Assembly: GCF_000749845.1 (NCBI RefSeq)
Contig: NZ_JQHM01000002.1
Location: 248,001 to 312,000, forward strand
Direction: 5' to 3'
Source of the DNA: Pectobacterium betavasculorum
Lineage (GTDB): Bacteria; Pseudomonadota; Gammaproteobacteria; Enterobacterales; Enterobacteriaceae
Length of the DNA stretch: 64,000 bases
Shown here: piece by piece, positions 1-10,590 of the stretch
Position numbering within the stretch: position 1 is the stretch's first letter
How the letters are laid out: each line of letters begins with the position of its first letter
Translations under genes and position numbers: made by a program
The notes under the pieces: model-generated
Database searches by the model: none
Seen by the model: the letters and a program-made list of their open reading frames with translations, nothing else
Told to the model about the DNA's origin: nothing

Positions 1-1353
1 CGCGCTGCGGACATGCGTGATATTGGGAAGCGTTTGCTACGCAACATTCTCAATATGACCATCGTCGATCTGGGCGATATTCAGGATGAAGTTATTCTGG
101 TCGCAACGGATCTGACGCCGTCAGAAACCGCGCAGTTGAATCTGGACAAAGTACTGGGCTTCATTACCGATATCGGTGGCCGCACGTCTCACACCTCCAT
201 AATGGCCCGCTCTCTTGAACTGCCTGCGATCGTCGGCACGACCGATGCGACCCGTCAGGTCAAAAATGGCGACTATCTGATTCTGGATGCGGTAAACAAC
301 CAGATCTATCAGAATCCGACTGCGGATAAAATTGAAGAATTAAAAGCGGTTCAGCAGCAATACAACGCTGAAAAGTATGAGCTGGCCAAGCTGAAAGATC
401 TGCCGGCCGTCACGCTAGACGGTCATCAGGTTGAAGTCTGTGCCAACATCGGTACTGTGCGTGATGTCGCAGGTGCGGAGCGTAACGGTGCAGAAGGTGT
501 CGGCCTGTATCGTACCGAATTCCTGTTCATGGATCGTGACTCACTGCCTACTGAGGAAGAGCAGTTCCAGGCGTACAAGGCTGTTGCCGAAGCCGTTGGC
601 GCTCAGGCGGTAATCGTCCGAACGATGGATATCGGCGGTGACAAAGACCTGCCTTACATGAACCTGCCGAAGGAAGAGAACCCGTTCCTTGGCTGGCGTG
701 CTATCCGTATCTGTCTGGATCGTAAAGAAATCCTGCATGCTCAGTTGCGTGCCATTCTGCGCGCATCCAGTTTTGGCAAACTGCGTATCATGTTCCCAAT
801 GATCATCTCCGTGGAAGAAGTTCGTGAGCTGAAAGCCGAACTGGAGATGCTGAAAGCGCAGTTGAGAGAAGAAAGTAAGGCCTTCGACGAAAGCATTGAG
901 GTCGGCGTAATGGTTGAAACACCTGCCGCCGCCGCCATCGCGCCACATTTAGCCAAAGAAGTCGACTTCTTTAGTATTGGGACAAATGACTTAACCCAGT
1001 ATACTCTGGCAGTTGATCGCGGTAATGAGCTGATTTCTCATCTCTATAATCCGATGTCCCCAGCCGTCCTGACGCTGATTAAGCAGGTCATCGACGCGTC
1101 TCACGCCGAAGGTAAGTGGACAGGGATGTGCGGTGAGCTCGCCGGTGATGAACGTGCTACACTACTGTTATTGGGAATGGGGCTGGACGAATTCAGCATG
1201 AGTGCGATCTCTATCCCGAGCATCAAGAAAATCATCCGTAATGCGAATTACGAAGATGCGAAGGCGCTGGCGGAGCAAGCACTAGCCCAACCGACAGCAC
1301 AAGAGTTAAGCAATCTGGTGAGCCGCTTTATTAAAGAAAAAACGCTCTGCTGA
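1..1353 (+). CDS. ptsI: PTS enzyme I, C-terminal part (5' end outside window)
   Basis: Enzyme I takes phosphate from phosphoenolpyruvate and passes it to HPr, the first cytoplasmic step of all PTS sugar uptake. The reading frame is open from base 1, so the gene starts upstream and only about 450 of the usual 575 residues are present. Visible are the end of the phosphohistidine domain with its [12 protein letters not shown] active-site segment (the His accepts phosphate), and the complete PEP-binding TIM-barrel domain including the RTEFLFMDR and GTNDLTQY motifs. crr follows 149 bases downstream, as in the enterobacterial pts operon. Identity is secure; the start cannot be judged here. Confidence 0.97.
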   Translation, partial: RAADMRDIGKRLLRNILNMTIVDLGDIQDEVILVATDLTPSETAQLNLDKVLGFITDIGGRTSHTSIMARSLELPAIVGTTDATRQVKNGDYLILDAVNNQIYQNPTADKIEELKAVQQQYNAEKYELAKLKDLPAVTLDGHQVEVCANIGTVRDVAGAERNGAEGVGLYRTEFLFMDRDSLPTEEEQFQAYKAVAEAVGAQAVIVRTMDIGGDKDLPYMNLPKEENPFLGWRAIRICLDRKEILHAQLRAILRASSFGKLRIMFPMIISVEEVRELKAELEMLKAQLREESKAFDESIEVGVMVETPAAAAIAPHLAKEVDFFSIGTNDLTQYTLAVDRGNELISHLYNPMSPAVLTLIKQVIDASHAEGKWTGMCGELAGDERATLLLLGMGLDEFSMSAISIPSIKKIIRNANYEDAKALAEQALAQPTAQELSNLVSRFIKEKTLC

Positions 1354-1393
1354 TTCTGCTTTACCTAATAGGTTTCAAGGTGGCAATCAGCAC

Positions 1394-1423
1394 CCCCGAC
1401 AGGCAATACCGTTGCAGTCGGGG
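1394..1423 (+). other. Intercistronic hairpin between ptsI and crr
   Basis: CCCCGAC at 1394-1400 pairs with GTCGGGG at 1417-1423, with a smaller GCAA/TTGC helix inside. No T-run follows, so it is more likely an RNA-processing or partial attenuation element than a full terminator. The region between it and 1502 may also contain a crr promoter. Confidence 0.45.
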
Positions 1424-1502
1424 TAGCGAAGAAAGCCAATGCCACAATGACTTGAAAGATTAGGGTATACGCTGGCCCAATATTAATGCTTAGGAGAGAA
1501 TC

Positions 1503-2012
1503 ATGGGTTTGTTCGATAAATTGAAATCTCTGGTTTCTGACGATAAAAAAGACACTGGCAGCATCGAAATCATTGCCCCGCTGTCTGGTGAAATCGTCAA
1601 TATTGAAGATGTTCCTGATGTCGTGTTTGCAGAAAAAATCGTCGGCGACGGCATTGCCATCAAACCAACTGGCAACAAGATTGTCGCACCGGTAGACGGC
1701 ACCATCGGTAAAATTTTTGAAACCAACCATGCGTTTTCCATTGAGTCTGACAGCGGCATTGAGCTGTTTGTGCACTTTGGTATTGATACCGTTGAATTGA
1801 AAGGCGAAGGCTTCAAGCGCATCGCCGAAGAAGGCCAGCGCGTGAAGAAAGGCGATCTCGTTATCGAGTTTGACCTGGCTCTGCTGGAAGAGAAAGCGAA
1901 GTCTACTCTGACACCAGTGGTTATTTCCAACATGGATGAAATCAAGGAATTGACCAAACTGAGTGGTACGGTTGTTGTCGGTGAAACGCCGGTTATCCGT
2001 ATCAAAAAGTAA
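1503..2012 (+). CDS. crr: PTS glucose-specific enzyme IIA
   Basis: EIIA-Glc is the cytoplasmic phosphocarrier that relays phosphate from HPr to the glucose permease; its phosphorylation state also controls adenylate cyclase and inducer exclusion. The 169-residue length equals the E. coli protein. The phosphorylated His lies in the [13 protein letters not shown] segment near residue 91, and the second conserved His is in [10 protein letters not shown]. An AGGAGA ribosome site ends shortly before the ATG. Its product should help set the CRP-cAMP signal used at the beta-glucoside operon and perhaps the galactan operon in this window. Confidence 0.97.
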   Translation: MGLFDKLKSLVSDDKKDTGSIEIIAPLSGEIVNIEDVPDVVFAEKIVGDGIAIKPTGNKIVAPVDGTIGKIFETNHAFSIESDSGIELFVHFGIDTVELKGEGFKRIAEEGQRVKKGDLVIEFDLALLEEKAKSTLTPVVISNMDEIKELTKLSGTVVVGETPVIRIKK

Positions 2013-2051
2013 GCCGCCACTCTACGGATGGTTTACTACGTTTGCACGAGA

Positions 2052-2080
2052 CGGCACCCGGATGGTGCCGTTTTCGTTTC
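2052..2080 (+). terminator. Rho-independent terminator after crr
   Basis: CGGCACC (2052-2058) and GGTGCCG (2064-2070) form a 7-bp stem with a 5-base loop, followed by TTTTCGTTTC. It closes the pts operon. The rest of the gap to 2341 shows no gene; it is AT-rich just before the macA-like gene and probably holds that promoter. Confidence 0.85.
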
Positions 2081-2341
2081 AGGCTTTCCAGCGCGGCACG
2101 CACGGAGCATATCGCCAAGCTAGTTCTACGTCGTCATCGACCAGCAAGATATTCATATCCTCATTAATCGGGCATAGATGCTGAATTCTCAGGCCTGACG
2201 CGAATATCCGCAGCCAGATTTACTTAATCCTTACCATTTCTTTCAATAAAGATTACCGCTACCTTTACGAACTCGGGGTAAATTACCCACCTGCGTCATT
2301 TACTCCCGTTAAAATGTATGAATTAAGGACGACCTCCCCTG

Positions 2342-3538
2342 ATGCAATCACGATTTTTTACACGCCGCCGTACGACCATCGCCATTGGTCTTATCGTCAC
2401 TGCCGTACTTATTCACCTGATTTTCAACAAGCCATCGCCAGCACCCAATGCGCTCACTGCCGCCACAGAGATTGCGGATCTCGAACAGACGGTACTCGCC
2501 GACGGAGAAATTGAAGCGCAGAAGCAGGTCAGCGTCGGTGCACAAGCGTCAGGGCAAATCAAAGCGCTGCATGTCAAACTCGGCGATAAAGTACAAAAAG
2601 GGCAATTGATCGCCGAGATTGATGACCTCACCCAGCAGGACACGTTAAAGAATGGCGAAGCCGCGCTAAAAAACGTTCAGGCTCAGCGTGCCGCCAAACT
2701 GGCGGAACTGCGTAATAACGAATTAAGCTGGCAGCGTCAGCAAATGCTGATGAAGCGCAGCGTTGGCGTACAGGCCGATTACGATAGTGCGAAAGCGACA
2801 CTCGATGCGACCAGAGCTAATATCGACGCGCTAGATGCCCAAATCGTTCAGGCGCAGATCACCGTCAACACCGCCAAGGTTAATCTGGGATATACGCAGA
2901 TTCGCTCACCGATGGATGGCACCGTCGTCGCGATTCCGGTTGAAGCAGGCCAAACGGTGAACGCGATCCAGACGACGCCAACCATCGCCAAGGTCGCCAA
3001 TTTGGACACCATGACCATCAAAGTCAAAATCTCAGAAGCCGACGTCGTCAAGGTAAAAACCGGTATGCCAGTCTGGTTCAGCATTCTGGGCGAACCGAAT
3101 AAACGCTACGAAGCCACGCTGAGTTCGATTGAGCCCGCGCCCGACTCCATCAACACGGACACTACCACGACGTCATCCAGCACCAACAGTTCCAGTTCAT
3201 CATCCAGTACCGCAATCTATTACAACGGTCAGTTCGATGTGAAAAATCCCGACGGCGTATTGCGTATTTCCATGACGGCTCAGGTCTATATTCTGTTGTC
3301 ATCGGTGAAAAATGCCATCGTCGTTCCCGCGACCGCACTCACCTTGCGCAATGGCATGTGGTATGTGCAGGTCGTGAACGCGAATAAGAAGGTTGAATCC
3401 CGTCTGGTGACGCTTGGCCTCAACGATAACGTGCGTACCCAGATCCGTTCAGGGCTTAGTGTCGGTGAACAGGTGGTTGTCAGCCAGACATCCGCCGATG
3501 CAGCCTCCACGCATTCCGGCTCGCCGATGGGGATGTAA
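2342..3538 (+). CDS. macA: MacA-like periplasmic adaptor of a tripartite exporter
   Basis: Membrane-fusion (HlyD/MacA) protein that should link the inner-membrane ATPase MacB to a TolC-type outer-membrane channel for efflux of macrolides, peptides or other ligands. An N-terminal membrane anchor (about residues 10-30) is followed by a lipoyl-like half motif, a long Gln/Ala-rich coiled coil (about 100-180), the second lipoyl half and beta-barrel domains. Odd feature: a low-complexity Ser/Thr run at about residues 275-295, absent from E. coli MacA, makes the protein 398 rather than about 371 residues. Three bases separate it from macB, so the two are co-transcribed. TolC is not in the window. 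Confidence 0.88.
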   Translation: MQSRFFTRRRTTIAIGLIVTAVLIHLIFNKPSPAPNALTAATEIADLEQTVLADGEIEAQKQVSVGAQASGQIKALHVKLGDKVQKGQLIAEIDDLTQQDTLKNGEAALKNVQAQRAAKLAELRNNELSWQRQQMLMKRSVGVQADYDSAKATLDATRANIDALDAQIVQAQITVNTAKVNLGYTQIRSPMDGTVVAIPVEAGQTVNAIQTTPTIAKVANLDTMTIKVKISEADVVKVKTGMPVWFSILGEPNKRYEATLSSIEPAPDSINTDTTTTSSSTNSSSSSSSTAIYYNGQFDVKNPDGVLRISMTAQVYILLSSVKNAIVVPATALTLRNGMWYVQVVNANKKVESRLVTLGLNDNVRTQIRSGLSVGEQVVVSQTSADAASTHSGSPMGM

Positions 3539-3541
3539 CGC

Positions 3542-5494
3542 ATGTCAACATCCATACTTAAGCTGACTGGCATTACGCGACGCTTTTCCAACGGCGAACA
3601 AGACGTTACCGTCCTCAAGGACATCAACCTCACCATCAATCAGGGCGAAATGGTGGCGATTGTCGGCGCATCCGGGTCGGGAAAATCTACGCTGATGAAT
3701 ATTCTCGGCTGCCTGGATAAACCATCAGCGGGCGATTATCAGGTAGCAGGACGCGCCGTTGGTGAACTGGATAACGACCAGCTCGCCGAACTGCGCCGCG
3801 AACATTTCGGTTTTATTTTCCAGCGCTATCATCTGCTCGGCGATCTGACCGCGCTAGGGAATGTCGAAGTACCCGCGATTTATGCTGGAAAGAGCCGACT
3901 GGCGCGACGTCAACGGGCGGCAGATCTACTGACTCGGCTGGGGCTGGAAAATCGCCTCCACTATCGACCCAGCCAGCTTTCCGGCGGCCAGCAGCAGCGA
4001 GTGAGTATTGCGCGGGCGTTGATGAACGCTGGCGGCATCATTCTGGCGGATGAACCGACCGGTGCGCTGGACACCCACAGCGGTAATGAAGTTCTAAGCA
4101 TACTTCGCGACCTGCACAGACAGGGCAATACGGTCGTGATCGTCACACACGATATGACGATTGCTGAACATGCACAGCGCATCATCGAACTGCGCGATGG
4201 CGAAGTGATTGCCGATAGACAGACGCGCCCCGAAGAAGCCACTGCACCGTTACCAGAAACGGCAAGCTCTCCGGCAACCTCTGCGCTGAATCAGTTCAAA
4301 GACCGCTTTATTGACGCGTTTAAAATGGCGCTGCTGGCGATGAATGCCCAGCGGATGCGCACCTTTCTGACCATGCTCGGTATTATCATTGGTATCGCAT
4401 CCGTCGTTTCAGTGGTCGCACTGGGAAAAGGTTCACAGGAGCAGGTGCTGGCCGATATCAACTCGATGGGCACCAGCACGCTGGAGATCTTCCCCGGCAA
4501 AGGTTTCGGCGACATGGATGCCAGTGCTATCCAGACGCTGCGTGCCAGCGATATTCAGCCACTGACGCAGCAACCCTACGTGCATAGCGTGACGCCCTCT
4601 GTCTCCACCAGCGTAACGATGCGCTACGGTAACATTGCCGTTTCCGCCAGCATTTCTGGGGTTGGCGAACAATTCTTCACCGTACGTGGTTATACGTTGG
4701 AACGTGGCGTGCTTTTCTCTCGTAGCAGTGTCGATGAGCTGACGCAGGACGCGGTGATTGATAAAAACACGCTCGATAAGCTCTTTCCCCACGGCGAAGA
4801 TCCCATTGGTCAGGTGATTTTGCTGGGCTCGTTGCCCGTTCGAATTATTGGGGTCGTCAGCAAGAATCAGGGCGGCTTCGGCAGCGATGAAAACCTGAAC
4901 GTCTGGGTGCCGTACACTACGGTGATGAAACGTATGGTCGGGCAGTCCTACCTGAAAAGCATCACGGTGCGGGTGAAAGACAATATTGATATGAGCATCG
5001 CAGAGCAGAGGATTACCGACCTGCTGATGCAGCGGCACGGTACGAAAGATTTCTTTATCATGAACACCGATAGCATCCGTCAAATGATCGAGAAAACCAC
5101 CACCACACTCACGCTACTGGTTTCGATGATTGCCCTGATTTCGCTGCTGGTCGGCGGTATCGGCGTGATGAATATCATGTTGGTATCAGTCACGGAGCGA
5201 ACCCGAGAGATCGGCGTTCGTATGGCGGTCGGCGCACGTACCAGCGACATCATGCAGCAATTTCTTATCGAAGCCGTGCTGGTTTGTCTGTTCGGCGGTA
5301 TTGCCGGCGTGGCGCTGTCGTTGGCTATCGGCGTGCTATTCGCACAGCTCAGCAGCAATTTTTCGATGATCTATTCCAGTTCATCGATTATTGCCGCGTT
5401 CCTGTGCTCCAGCCTGATCGGTATTATCTTTGGCTTCTTCCCCGCCCGTCGTGCGGCACGGATGGAGCCGATTCACGCGTTGGAGCGGGAATAA
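3542..5494 (+). CDS. macB: MacB-like ABC exporter, fused ATPase and permease
   Basis: Inner-membrane ABC transporter of the MacB family, which uses ATP hydrolysis to drive substrates through the MacA-TolC conduit. The N-terminal ATPase has Walker [10 protein letters not shown] (about residue 42), signature LSGGQQQR and Walker [13 protein letters not shown]. After a linker near residues 225-255 come one membrane segment, a large periplasmic domain, and three C-terminal membrane segments of the FtsX type with [21 protein letters not shown]. Length (650) matches the family (about 648). Substrate cannot be told from sequence. Confidence 0.92.
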   Translation: MSTSILKLTGITRRFSNGEQDVTVLKDINLTINQGEMVAIVGASGSGKSTLMNILGCLDKPSAGDYQVAGRAVGELDNDQLAELRREHFGFIFQRYHLLGDLTALGNVEVPAIYAGKSRLARRQRAADLLTRLGLENRLHYRPSQLSGGQQQRVSIARALMNAGGIILADEPTGALDTHSGNEVLSILRDLHRQGNTVVIVTHDMTIAEHAQRIIELRDGEVIADRQTRPEEATAPLPETASSPATSALNQFKDRFIDAFKMALLAMNAQRMRTFLTMLGIIIGIASVVSVVALGKGSQEQVLADINSMGTSTLEIFPGKGFGDMDASAIQTLRASDIQPLTQQPYVHSVTPSVSTSVTMRYGNIAVSASISGVGEQFFTVRGYTLERGVLFSRSSVDELTQDAVIDKNTLDKLFPHGEDPIGQVILLGSLPVRIIGVVSKNQGGFGSDENLNVWVPYTTVMKRMVGQSYLKSITVRVKDNIDMSIAEQRITDLLMQRHGTKDFFIMNTDSIRQMIEKTTTTLTLLVSMIALISLLVGGIGVMNIMLVSVTERTREIGVRMAVGARTSDIMQQFLIEAVLVCLFGGIAGVALSLAIGVLFAQLSSNFSMIYSSSSIIAAFLCSSLIGIIFGFFPARRAARMEPIHALERE

Positions 5495-5529
5495 CCACTC
5501 TAAGGATACTCTAAATAATTCGAGTAACC

Positions 5530-6411
5530 TTAATCAAATACCCCGGTGGACAAATATCTATCGCCGCGATCGCAGGCGATCGCCACAATCACGCTGCCGG
5601 GGTTTTCCGCCGCAATCCGCAACGCGCCAGCCACCGCACCACCGGTGCTGACGCCGCAGAAAATGCCCTCCTGACGCGCCAGTTGCCGCAGCGTATTCTC
5701 GGCGTCCACTTGTGTCATATCCAGAATACGATCGACCAGGTCGGCGCGAAAAATACCTGGCATATAGTCTGGCGTCCAACGGCGAATACCGGGAATGTGG
5801 CTCCCTTCCGCAGGCTGTAGCCCTACCGTACAAATTGCCGGATTCTGCTGTTTCAGGTAGCGGCTAACGCCGGAGATCGTACCGGTAGTTCCCATACTGG
5901 AGATAAAATGCGTCAGCTTGCCCGCCGTCTGCTGCCAGATTTCGGGACCTGTCGTGAGAAAGTGCGCCAGCGAGTTGTCCGGATTATTGAACTGATCGAG
6001 CATTTTCCCTTCTCCTGCCAGCACCATCTGTTTCGCACGATCTCGTGCGCCTTCCATACCCAGCTTGCGATTGACCAACACCAGCTCTGCGCCATACGCA
6101 CGCATCGCAGTCTGGCGTTCATAGCTCATGTTGTCCGGCATCAGCAGGCGCAGTCGGTAGCCTTTTAGCGCCGCAATCATCGCCAGCGCAATACCGGTGT
6201 TACCGCTGGTCGCTTCGATCAGCCAGTCACCGGGGGTAATATCACCGCGATTTTCCGCCTGCTGGATCATAGAGAATGCCGCGCGATCCTTTACCGAACC
6301 GGCAGGATTATTCCCTTCCAGCTTCAGCCAGATTTCACTCTTCAACCCCTGCGTCATGCGCTGCAATCTCACCAGCGGGGTATTGCCAATACACTGCTCA
6401 AGCGTTGTCAC
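5530..6411 (-). CDS. cysM: Cysteine synthase B (O-acetylserine sulfhydrylase B)
   Basis: PLP enzyme that joins O-acetylserine to sulfide or thiosulfate to make cysteine or S-sulfocysteine. The PLP lysine is in GSVKDRAA and the phosphate-binding loop in EATSGNTG; GTTGTISG is the second PLP phosphate loop. The frame is open to a GTG at 6435. I place the start at the GTG at 6411, because AGGA lies 8 bases before it and the sequence then begins TTLEQCIGNTPL like E. coli CysM. That gives 293 residues against about 303. In E. coli cysM follows cysA; here it follows cysW after a 150-base gap. Confidence 0.92.
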   Translation of the reverse strand: MTTLEQCIGNTPLVRLQRMTQGLKSEIWLKLEGNNPAGSVKDRAAFSMIQQAENRGDITPGDWLIEATSGNTGIALAMIAALKGYRLRLLMPDNMSYERQTAMRAYGAELVLVNRKLGMEGARDRAKQMVLAGEGKMLDQFNNPDNSLAHFLTTGPEIWQQTAGKLTHFISSMGTTGTISGVSRYLKQQNPAICTVGLQPAEGSHIPGIRRWTPDYMPGIFRADLVDRILDMTQVDAENTLRQLARQEGIFCGVSTGGAVAGALRIAAENPGSVIVAIACDRGDRYLSTGVFD

Positions 6412-6435
6412 AAGTTGAGTCCTAAAGTGTCTCAC

Positions 6436-6585
6436 CCACTTACGGAGTGAACGATAAAGTTAACGTTGCTGACAAACCTATCATGGTTAATACGAGATAC
6501 ACGGGGCTACTACAGGGCGAGGCATCCCTACGGGAACCTCATCCCTGTGTTTCCCCTAAAATCTGACGTTGCCAGCAATCTCAAT
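6436..6585 (-). other. Gap between cysW and cysM where cysA would be expected
   Basis: In E. coli the order is cysP-cysU-cysW-cysA-cysM. Here only about 150 bases separate the cysW stop from cysM, too short for a 365-residue ATPase, and no remnant is recognisable. The gap contains an extended hairpin at about 6509-6555: ACACGGG pairs with CCTGTGT, with GAGG/CCTC and CCC/GGG helices inside. It has the look of a repetitive or processing element left at a deletion junction, but that is inference. Confidence 0.5.
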
Positions 6586-7497
6586 TTACGGCTTCTCTGG
6601 CGGGTTCTGTTCTCGTCCTTGCGCCACCTGTCTATTAAGGCGCCACTGGATGGCGCTTTTGATCAACAGCGTCAGTATCGCCATCACGGTTAACAGCGCC
6701 GCAGCGGTAAACGCCCCTACGCTGTTATAATCCTGATGCAATAATTCGACCTGTAGTGGCAGCGTGTAGGTTTCCCCACGAATCGAGCCAGAAACCACGG
6801 ATACCGCACCAAATTCGCCAATCGCCCGCGCGTTGGTGAGCACCACGCCATAGAGTAGCGCCCAGCGAATATTCGGTAATGTCACCTTGTAGAACACCTG
6901 CCAGCCTGACGCACCGAGCAGCACAGCAGCCTCTTCCTCCTGACTGCCCTGACTCATCATCACCGGAACCAGTTCCCTGACCACAAACGGGCAGGTCACG
7001 AATATCGTCACCAATGCAATACCCGGCCAGGCAAACATCAGCTGTAGCCCCTGTTCATCCAGCCAACCGCCAACCGGGCCATTGGTGCTGTAGAAGAGCA
7101 GATACAGCAAACCAGCGACCACCGGCGAGACGGCGAAGGGAATGTCGATCAGCGTGAGCAACAGTTGTCGCCCCGGAAATTGAAAGCGCGTGACCAGCCA
7201 CGCCAGCAGCGTGCCAAAGACCAGATTCACAGGCACGACAATCGCGACCACCAGCAGCGTGAGGCCAATCGCATGCAGCATGTCAGGATCGCTCAGGTTA
7301 CGCCAGACGCCGCCCAGCCCGTGTGATAGCGCAGCGGCAAAAATTGACACCAAGGGGATAACTAGCATGATGAGCGATAATATCACGCCCAGCGCAATCA
7401 ACACCGCTTTCGCCCAGTTGCGCTCCTGCCGAACAGGATGAGGTTGAGGTTGAGGTTGAGGTTGACGCCGCCGCTTCACGTCAGGAATTTCCGCCAT
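6586..7497 (-). CDS. cysW: Sulfate/thiosulfate ABC transporter permease CysW
   Basis: One of the two inner-membrane channel subunits for sulfate and thiosulfate import. About six hydrophobic segments are visible, together with the ATPase-docking EAA loop (EEEAAVLLGASGWQ) near residue 195. It is 303 residues against 291 in E. coli; the N-terminus has an unusual Gln-Pro repeat (QPQPQPQPHP) encoded by near-identical hexanucleotides around 7440-7463. Its start codon adjoins the end of cysT, so the two are translationally coupled. The partner ATPase CysA is not adjacent. Confidence 0.94.
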   Translation of the reverse strand: MAEIPDVKRRRQPQPQPQPHPVRQERNWAKAVLIALGVILSLIMLVIPLVSIFAAALSHGLGGVWRNLSDPDMLHAIGLTLLVVAIVVPVNLVFGTLLAWLVTRFQFPGRQLLLTLIDIPFAVSPVVAGLLYLLFYSTNGPVGGWLDEQGLQLMFAWPGIALVTIFVTCPFVVRELVPVMMSQGSQEEEAAVLLGASGWQVFYKVTLPNIRWALLYGVVLTNARAIGEFGAVSVVSGSIRGETYTLPLQVELLHQDYNSVGAFTAAALLTVMAILTLLIKSAIQWRLNRQVAQGREQNPPEKP

Positions 7498-8351
7498 TAC
7501 ACGCTCCGGGTCCGTTGACCAAAACGGCTTTGCAGCACATTGACAGCAAACAGTATCAATAAGGAAACCGCTAACACGACGGAAGCAATCGCGCTGGCGG
7601 CAGGGAAATCAAATTCCTGCAAACGGATAAAAATCATCAGCGAAACAACTTCCGTCTGCCAGGCAATATTCCCCGCAATAAAGATAACCGCGCCAAACTC
7701 GCCCAGACTGCGGGCAAACGACAGCGCGGTGCCCGTTAATAGCGCTGGGGTTAATTCTGGTAAAATGACGTAGCGAAAACACTGCCAGCGATTCGCCCCC
7801 AGCGTCTGCGCGGCTTCTTCGTATTCTGGACCCAGATCCTCCAACACGGGTTGAACGGTACGCACCACAAAAGGAATACTGGTGAACGCCATCGCGACCG
7901 TAATGCCAAGCCAGGTATAGGACACCTTGATGCCGTATTCTGCCAGCCATGCGCCGTACCAGCCGGTGGTTGAAAACAGCGCGGCCAGCGTCAGCCCCGC
8001 CACGGCGGTGGGGAGCGCAAAGGGTAAGTCCATCAGACCATCCAGCAGAGCACGGCCGGGAAAACGATAACGCGTCAGAATCCACGCCATTAACAGGCCA
8101 AATCCCGCATTAAATACCGTCGCCACCCCAGCCGCCAGGAGCGTCACCTTGTAAGCGGCCACTACCTGTGGATTGGTAATCACCGCCCAGTACTGCGCCC
8201 AACTCATTTCAGAGAGTTGCATCACCAGCGCACTTAAAGGCAGTAGCAGAATCAAACAGACAAACAGCAGGCTGCTGCCCAGACTCAGCGCAAATCCCGG
8301 CAGCACCCGTTTACTGGAACCAGAAAAGAGGTTACCCGACCCCAAAGACAT
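7497..8351 (-). CDS. cysT: Sulfate/thiosulfate ABC transporter permease CysT (CysU)
   Basis: Second channel subunit of the sulfate importer, pairing with CysW. Hydrophobic segments begin at about residue 17; the EAA loop is [14 protein letters not shown] near residue 180. From residue about 14 (RVLPGF) the sequence parallels E. coli CysU. The start is uncertain: the ATG at 8351 has AGGA directly against it with no spacer, whereas the TTG two codons later (8345) has AGGA at a normal distance. The start region overlaps the 3' end of the cysP frame by 67 bases. Confidence 0.93.
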   Translation of the reverse strand: MSLGSGNLFSGSSKRVLPGFALSLGSSLLFVCLILLLPLSALVMQLSEMSWAQYWAVITNPQVVAAYKVTLLAAGVATVFNAGFGLLMAWILTRYRFPGRALLDGLMDLPFALPTAVAGLTLAALFSTTGWYGAWLAEYGIKVSYTWLGITVAMAFTSIPFVVRTVQPVLEDLGPEYEEAAQTLGANRWQCFRYVILPELTPALLTGTALSFARSLGEFGAVIFIAGNIAWQTEVVSLMIFIRLQEFDFPAASAIASVVLAVSLLILFAVNVLQSRFGQRTRSV

Positions 8352-9379
8352 TCCTGACGACCAGCCGCCAGCAATTTATCCAGCTCACCGCCGGTGTTGA
8401 AATGGGTTTTCATCACCTGTGGCCACGACCCAAACTGATCTTCCACCCGAAATAAGGTGGTCTCTGGGAAGCGGGATTTTAGCGTTTGCGCCAGCTCAGG
8501 GTTATTCACTCGGTAGTAAAAATCGGTAATCACCTTCTGTGCTTCCGGCGTATAAAGGTAATTCAGATAGGCTTTTGCCGCCTGCTCTGTGCCATTCTTC
8601 TCGACATTCTTATCAATCCACGCCACCGGGAACTCTGCCAGTACGTTGACCTTCGGAACGATTACCTCGTAATTCTCAGCACCGTACTGGTTACGTATGT
8701 TATTCACCTCAGATTCAAAGCTGATCAGCACATCGCCCAACTGACGCTCCACAAACGTGGTCGTTGCCCCGCGACCGCCGGTATCAAATACCGCGACGTT
8801 CGCCAGAAAACGCGTTATCCACGCGCGGGTTTTAGCCTCATCGCCACCGTTGGCTTTACTCGTCGCACCCCAGGCTGCCAGATAGGTATAACGCGCATTA
8901 CCGGAGGTTTTCGGATTCGGGAAAATCAGCTTCACATCATCACGTACCAGATCGTTCCAGTCGTGAATCCCTTTTGGATTGCCTTTACGAACCAGAAAGG
9001 CCATGGTTGAGTAAAACGGAGAACTGTTATTTGGTAAACGCGCCTGCCAATCGGCGGGAATCAACTGACCGCGATCGTGCAAGATCTGGACGTCCGTCAC
9101 CTGATTGTAAGTGACAACATCGGCCTTCAAGCCTTGCAGGATAGCCAACGCCTGCTTAGACGAACCGGCATGCGACTGTTTGATCGTCAACGGATCGTTG
9201 GGGTGCTGCGCCAACCACTGCTTTTCAAAGCCTGGATTGAGCGCAACAAATAGCTCACGAGACACATCATAAGAACTGTTCAGCAACTCGGTAGCAGAGA
9301 CAGCGCTCTGCCCGCCCAACAGCAATGACAGCGCCAGAGAACCCTTCACCAGCCAGCCTTTCACCTGTACTTGATTCAT
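8285..9379 (-). CDS. cysP: Thiosulfate/sulfate-binding periplasmic protein
   Basis: Periplasmic binding protein that captures thiosulfate or sulfate and delivers it to CysTW. A signal peptide (about residues 1-29, ending VSA) is followed by [14 protein letters not shown], typical of the CysP/Sbp family. The family normally ends at the motif LDKLLAAGR; here the frame runs on for about 23 residues of unrelated, Cys-containing sequence into cysT. It therefore looks as if the ancestral stop codon was lost. The gene is first in the cys operon; the upstream AT-rich region is where CysB would act. Confidence 0.93.
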   Translation of the reverse strand: MNQVQVKGWLVKGSLALSLLLGGQSAVSATELLNSSYDVSRELFVALNPGFEKQWLAQHPNDPLTIKQSHAGSSKQALAILQGLKADVVTYNQVTDVQILHDRGQLIPADWQARLPNNSSPFYSTMAFLVRKGNPKGIHDWNDLVRDDVKLIFPNPKTSGNARYTYLAAWGATSKANGGDEAKTRAWITRFLANVAVFDTGGRGATTTFVERQLGDVLISFESEVNNIRNQYGAENYEVIVPKVNVLAEFPVAWIDKNVEKNGTEQAAKAYLNYLYTPEAQKVITDFYYRVNNPELAQTLKSRFPETTLFRVEDQFGSWPQVMKTHFNTGGELDKLLAAGRQECLWGRVTSFLVPVNGCCRDLR

Positions 9380-9648
9380 CTTATGTCCTGCCAGAGTTAG
9401 CGCCTATTCGGTAGGCTTTGTTATGGGTGGTCTATCGTTTGCATAGCCATTTTTTTGAATAAAATGCACTCGTCAGCGCAAATCAGTGTAGGGGAAGCGG
9501 TGGTTAACATATAACCTTTATATATATTATTTCGGAGTTTTTAAGCGCTAAAGGGCATAACACCACGGCAAGAGATAACAGGAAAAAAGAGAAGAGATAG
9601 AAGGAGAAAATGCGGCAGGCTAGCCAATGAGAAAAAGTAGAAAGAACC
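9380..9648 (-). promoter_or_regulatory. cysP upstream region (probable CysB-dependent promoter)
   Basis: No gene is visible between cysP and yfeX. The part nearest cysP (9430-9540) is AT-rich, with TATATATATTAT near 9517-9530, as expected for CysB-activated cys promoters. CysB sites are too degenerate for me to place, so no exact boxes are given. Confidence 0.35.
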
Positions 9649-9672
9649 GATGCCTGCACAGATACAGGCATC
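9649..9672 (-). terminator. Terminator hairpin after yfeX
   Basis: GATGCCTG (9649-9656) pairs with CAGGCATC (9665-9672). On the minus strand the stem is followed by a T-rich stretch, consistent with termination of yfeX transcription. Confidence 0.6.
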
Positions 9673-9690
9673 AGGAAAACACGTTGGATC

Positions 9691-10590
9691 TTACAGGGAC
9701 AAAAGCTGATCCAGAGAGGGTGCGAAGAAGTAGCTGCCGCTGACGGCGCGTGTAAAGCGCAGCATGTCGTCACGTTTACCGTCACGATCGCCGAACATAC
9801 TCAGCAACTGCTGCTCAATGTTGTGCAGACGCGCGCAGTAAGCGACAAAATAAAGCCCGTTCTTCCCGCTGGCGGTGCCATAAGGCAGGCTCTGACGCAG
9901 GATTTTCAGCCCCTTGTCGTCTTCTTTTAAATCCACGCGGCTGAGGTGCGACGTCACAGGACGTTGATCGGACGATAGCTCTTCATTATTCTGCTTCGTA
10001 CGCCCGATCATCTGTTCCTGCTGTTCCACGCTAATACGCTGTAACTGCTTCAGATTGTGTTCCCAGCGTTGGGTAAACACGTAGCTGCCACCTGCATCTG
10101 GCTGGCCTTCAGGGATAATCGCCACGGCGTGGCGGGCATCACCCTGCGGGTTTTCCGTGCCGTCAATAAAGCCGCTTAAATCACGATCTTCCACCCAGCG
10201 AAAACCGTGAGTCTCTTCTTCGATACGAAGCGCGCTGCCAAACGCGGCCAGTGCCGCCTGAGCCAGCGTGAAATTGACATCATGACGAAGCGATTGGATA
10301 TGGATCAACACATCGCGCTGCGTTGCAGGCGCAAGCCCTTTACCCAATGGCGTGAACGGCTTCAGCTCCGCCGCACTGTGATTGCAGTCCAGATCGCGCC
10401 AAACATCGCTGCCAAATGCCAGCACCGCGCCTAATCCTGCATCGGGATACTGCTGCTGTAATTCTAGTAGCGTCTGACAGAATTTTTTGCATCCCTGTCG
10501 GATAGCATCAAACTCTCCCTGAATCATCGCTTCCATAAAAATGGCAAAACGGCGGTGTTCCAATAAAATACCGCTTTGAATTGGTGTCAT
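9691..10590 (-). CDS. yfeX: Dye-decolourising-type haem peroxidase YfeX
   Basis: Haem peroxidase of the DyP family; E. coli YfeX is cytoplasmic, oxidises porphyrinogens and has been linked to haem iron use. The 299-residue length equals the E. coli protein. The conserved DyP motif GFxDGTEN appears as [13 protein letters not shown] near residue 150, including the catalytic Asp, and the proximal haem His is in the SHLSRVD segment. The gene is alone on its transcript: a terminator follows and the next gene upstream is 165 bases away. Confidence 0.93.
   Translation of the reverse strand: MTPIQSGILLEHRRFAIFMEAMIQGEFDAIRQGCKKFCQTLLELQQQYPDAGLGAVLAFGSDVWRDLDCNHSAAELKPFTPLGKGLAPATQRDVLIHIQSLRHDVNFTLAQAALAAFGSALRIEEETHGFRWVEDRDLSGFIDGTENPQGDARHAVAIIPEGQPDAGGSYVFTQRWEHNLKQLQRISVEQQEQMIGRTKQNNEELSSDQRPVTSHLSRVDLKEDDKGLKILRQSLPYGTASGKNGLYFVAYCARLHNIEQQLLSMFGDRDGKRDDMLRFTRAVSGSYFFAPSLDQLLSL

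Noticed and set aside
541-948. Long antisense frame inside ptsI (and similar ones in cysT, maeB and nifJ)
   Set aside because: Mirror frames of strongly codon-biased genes; no independent support.
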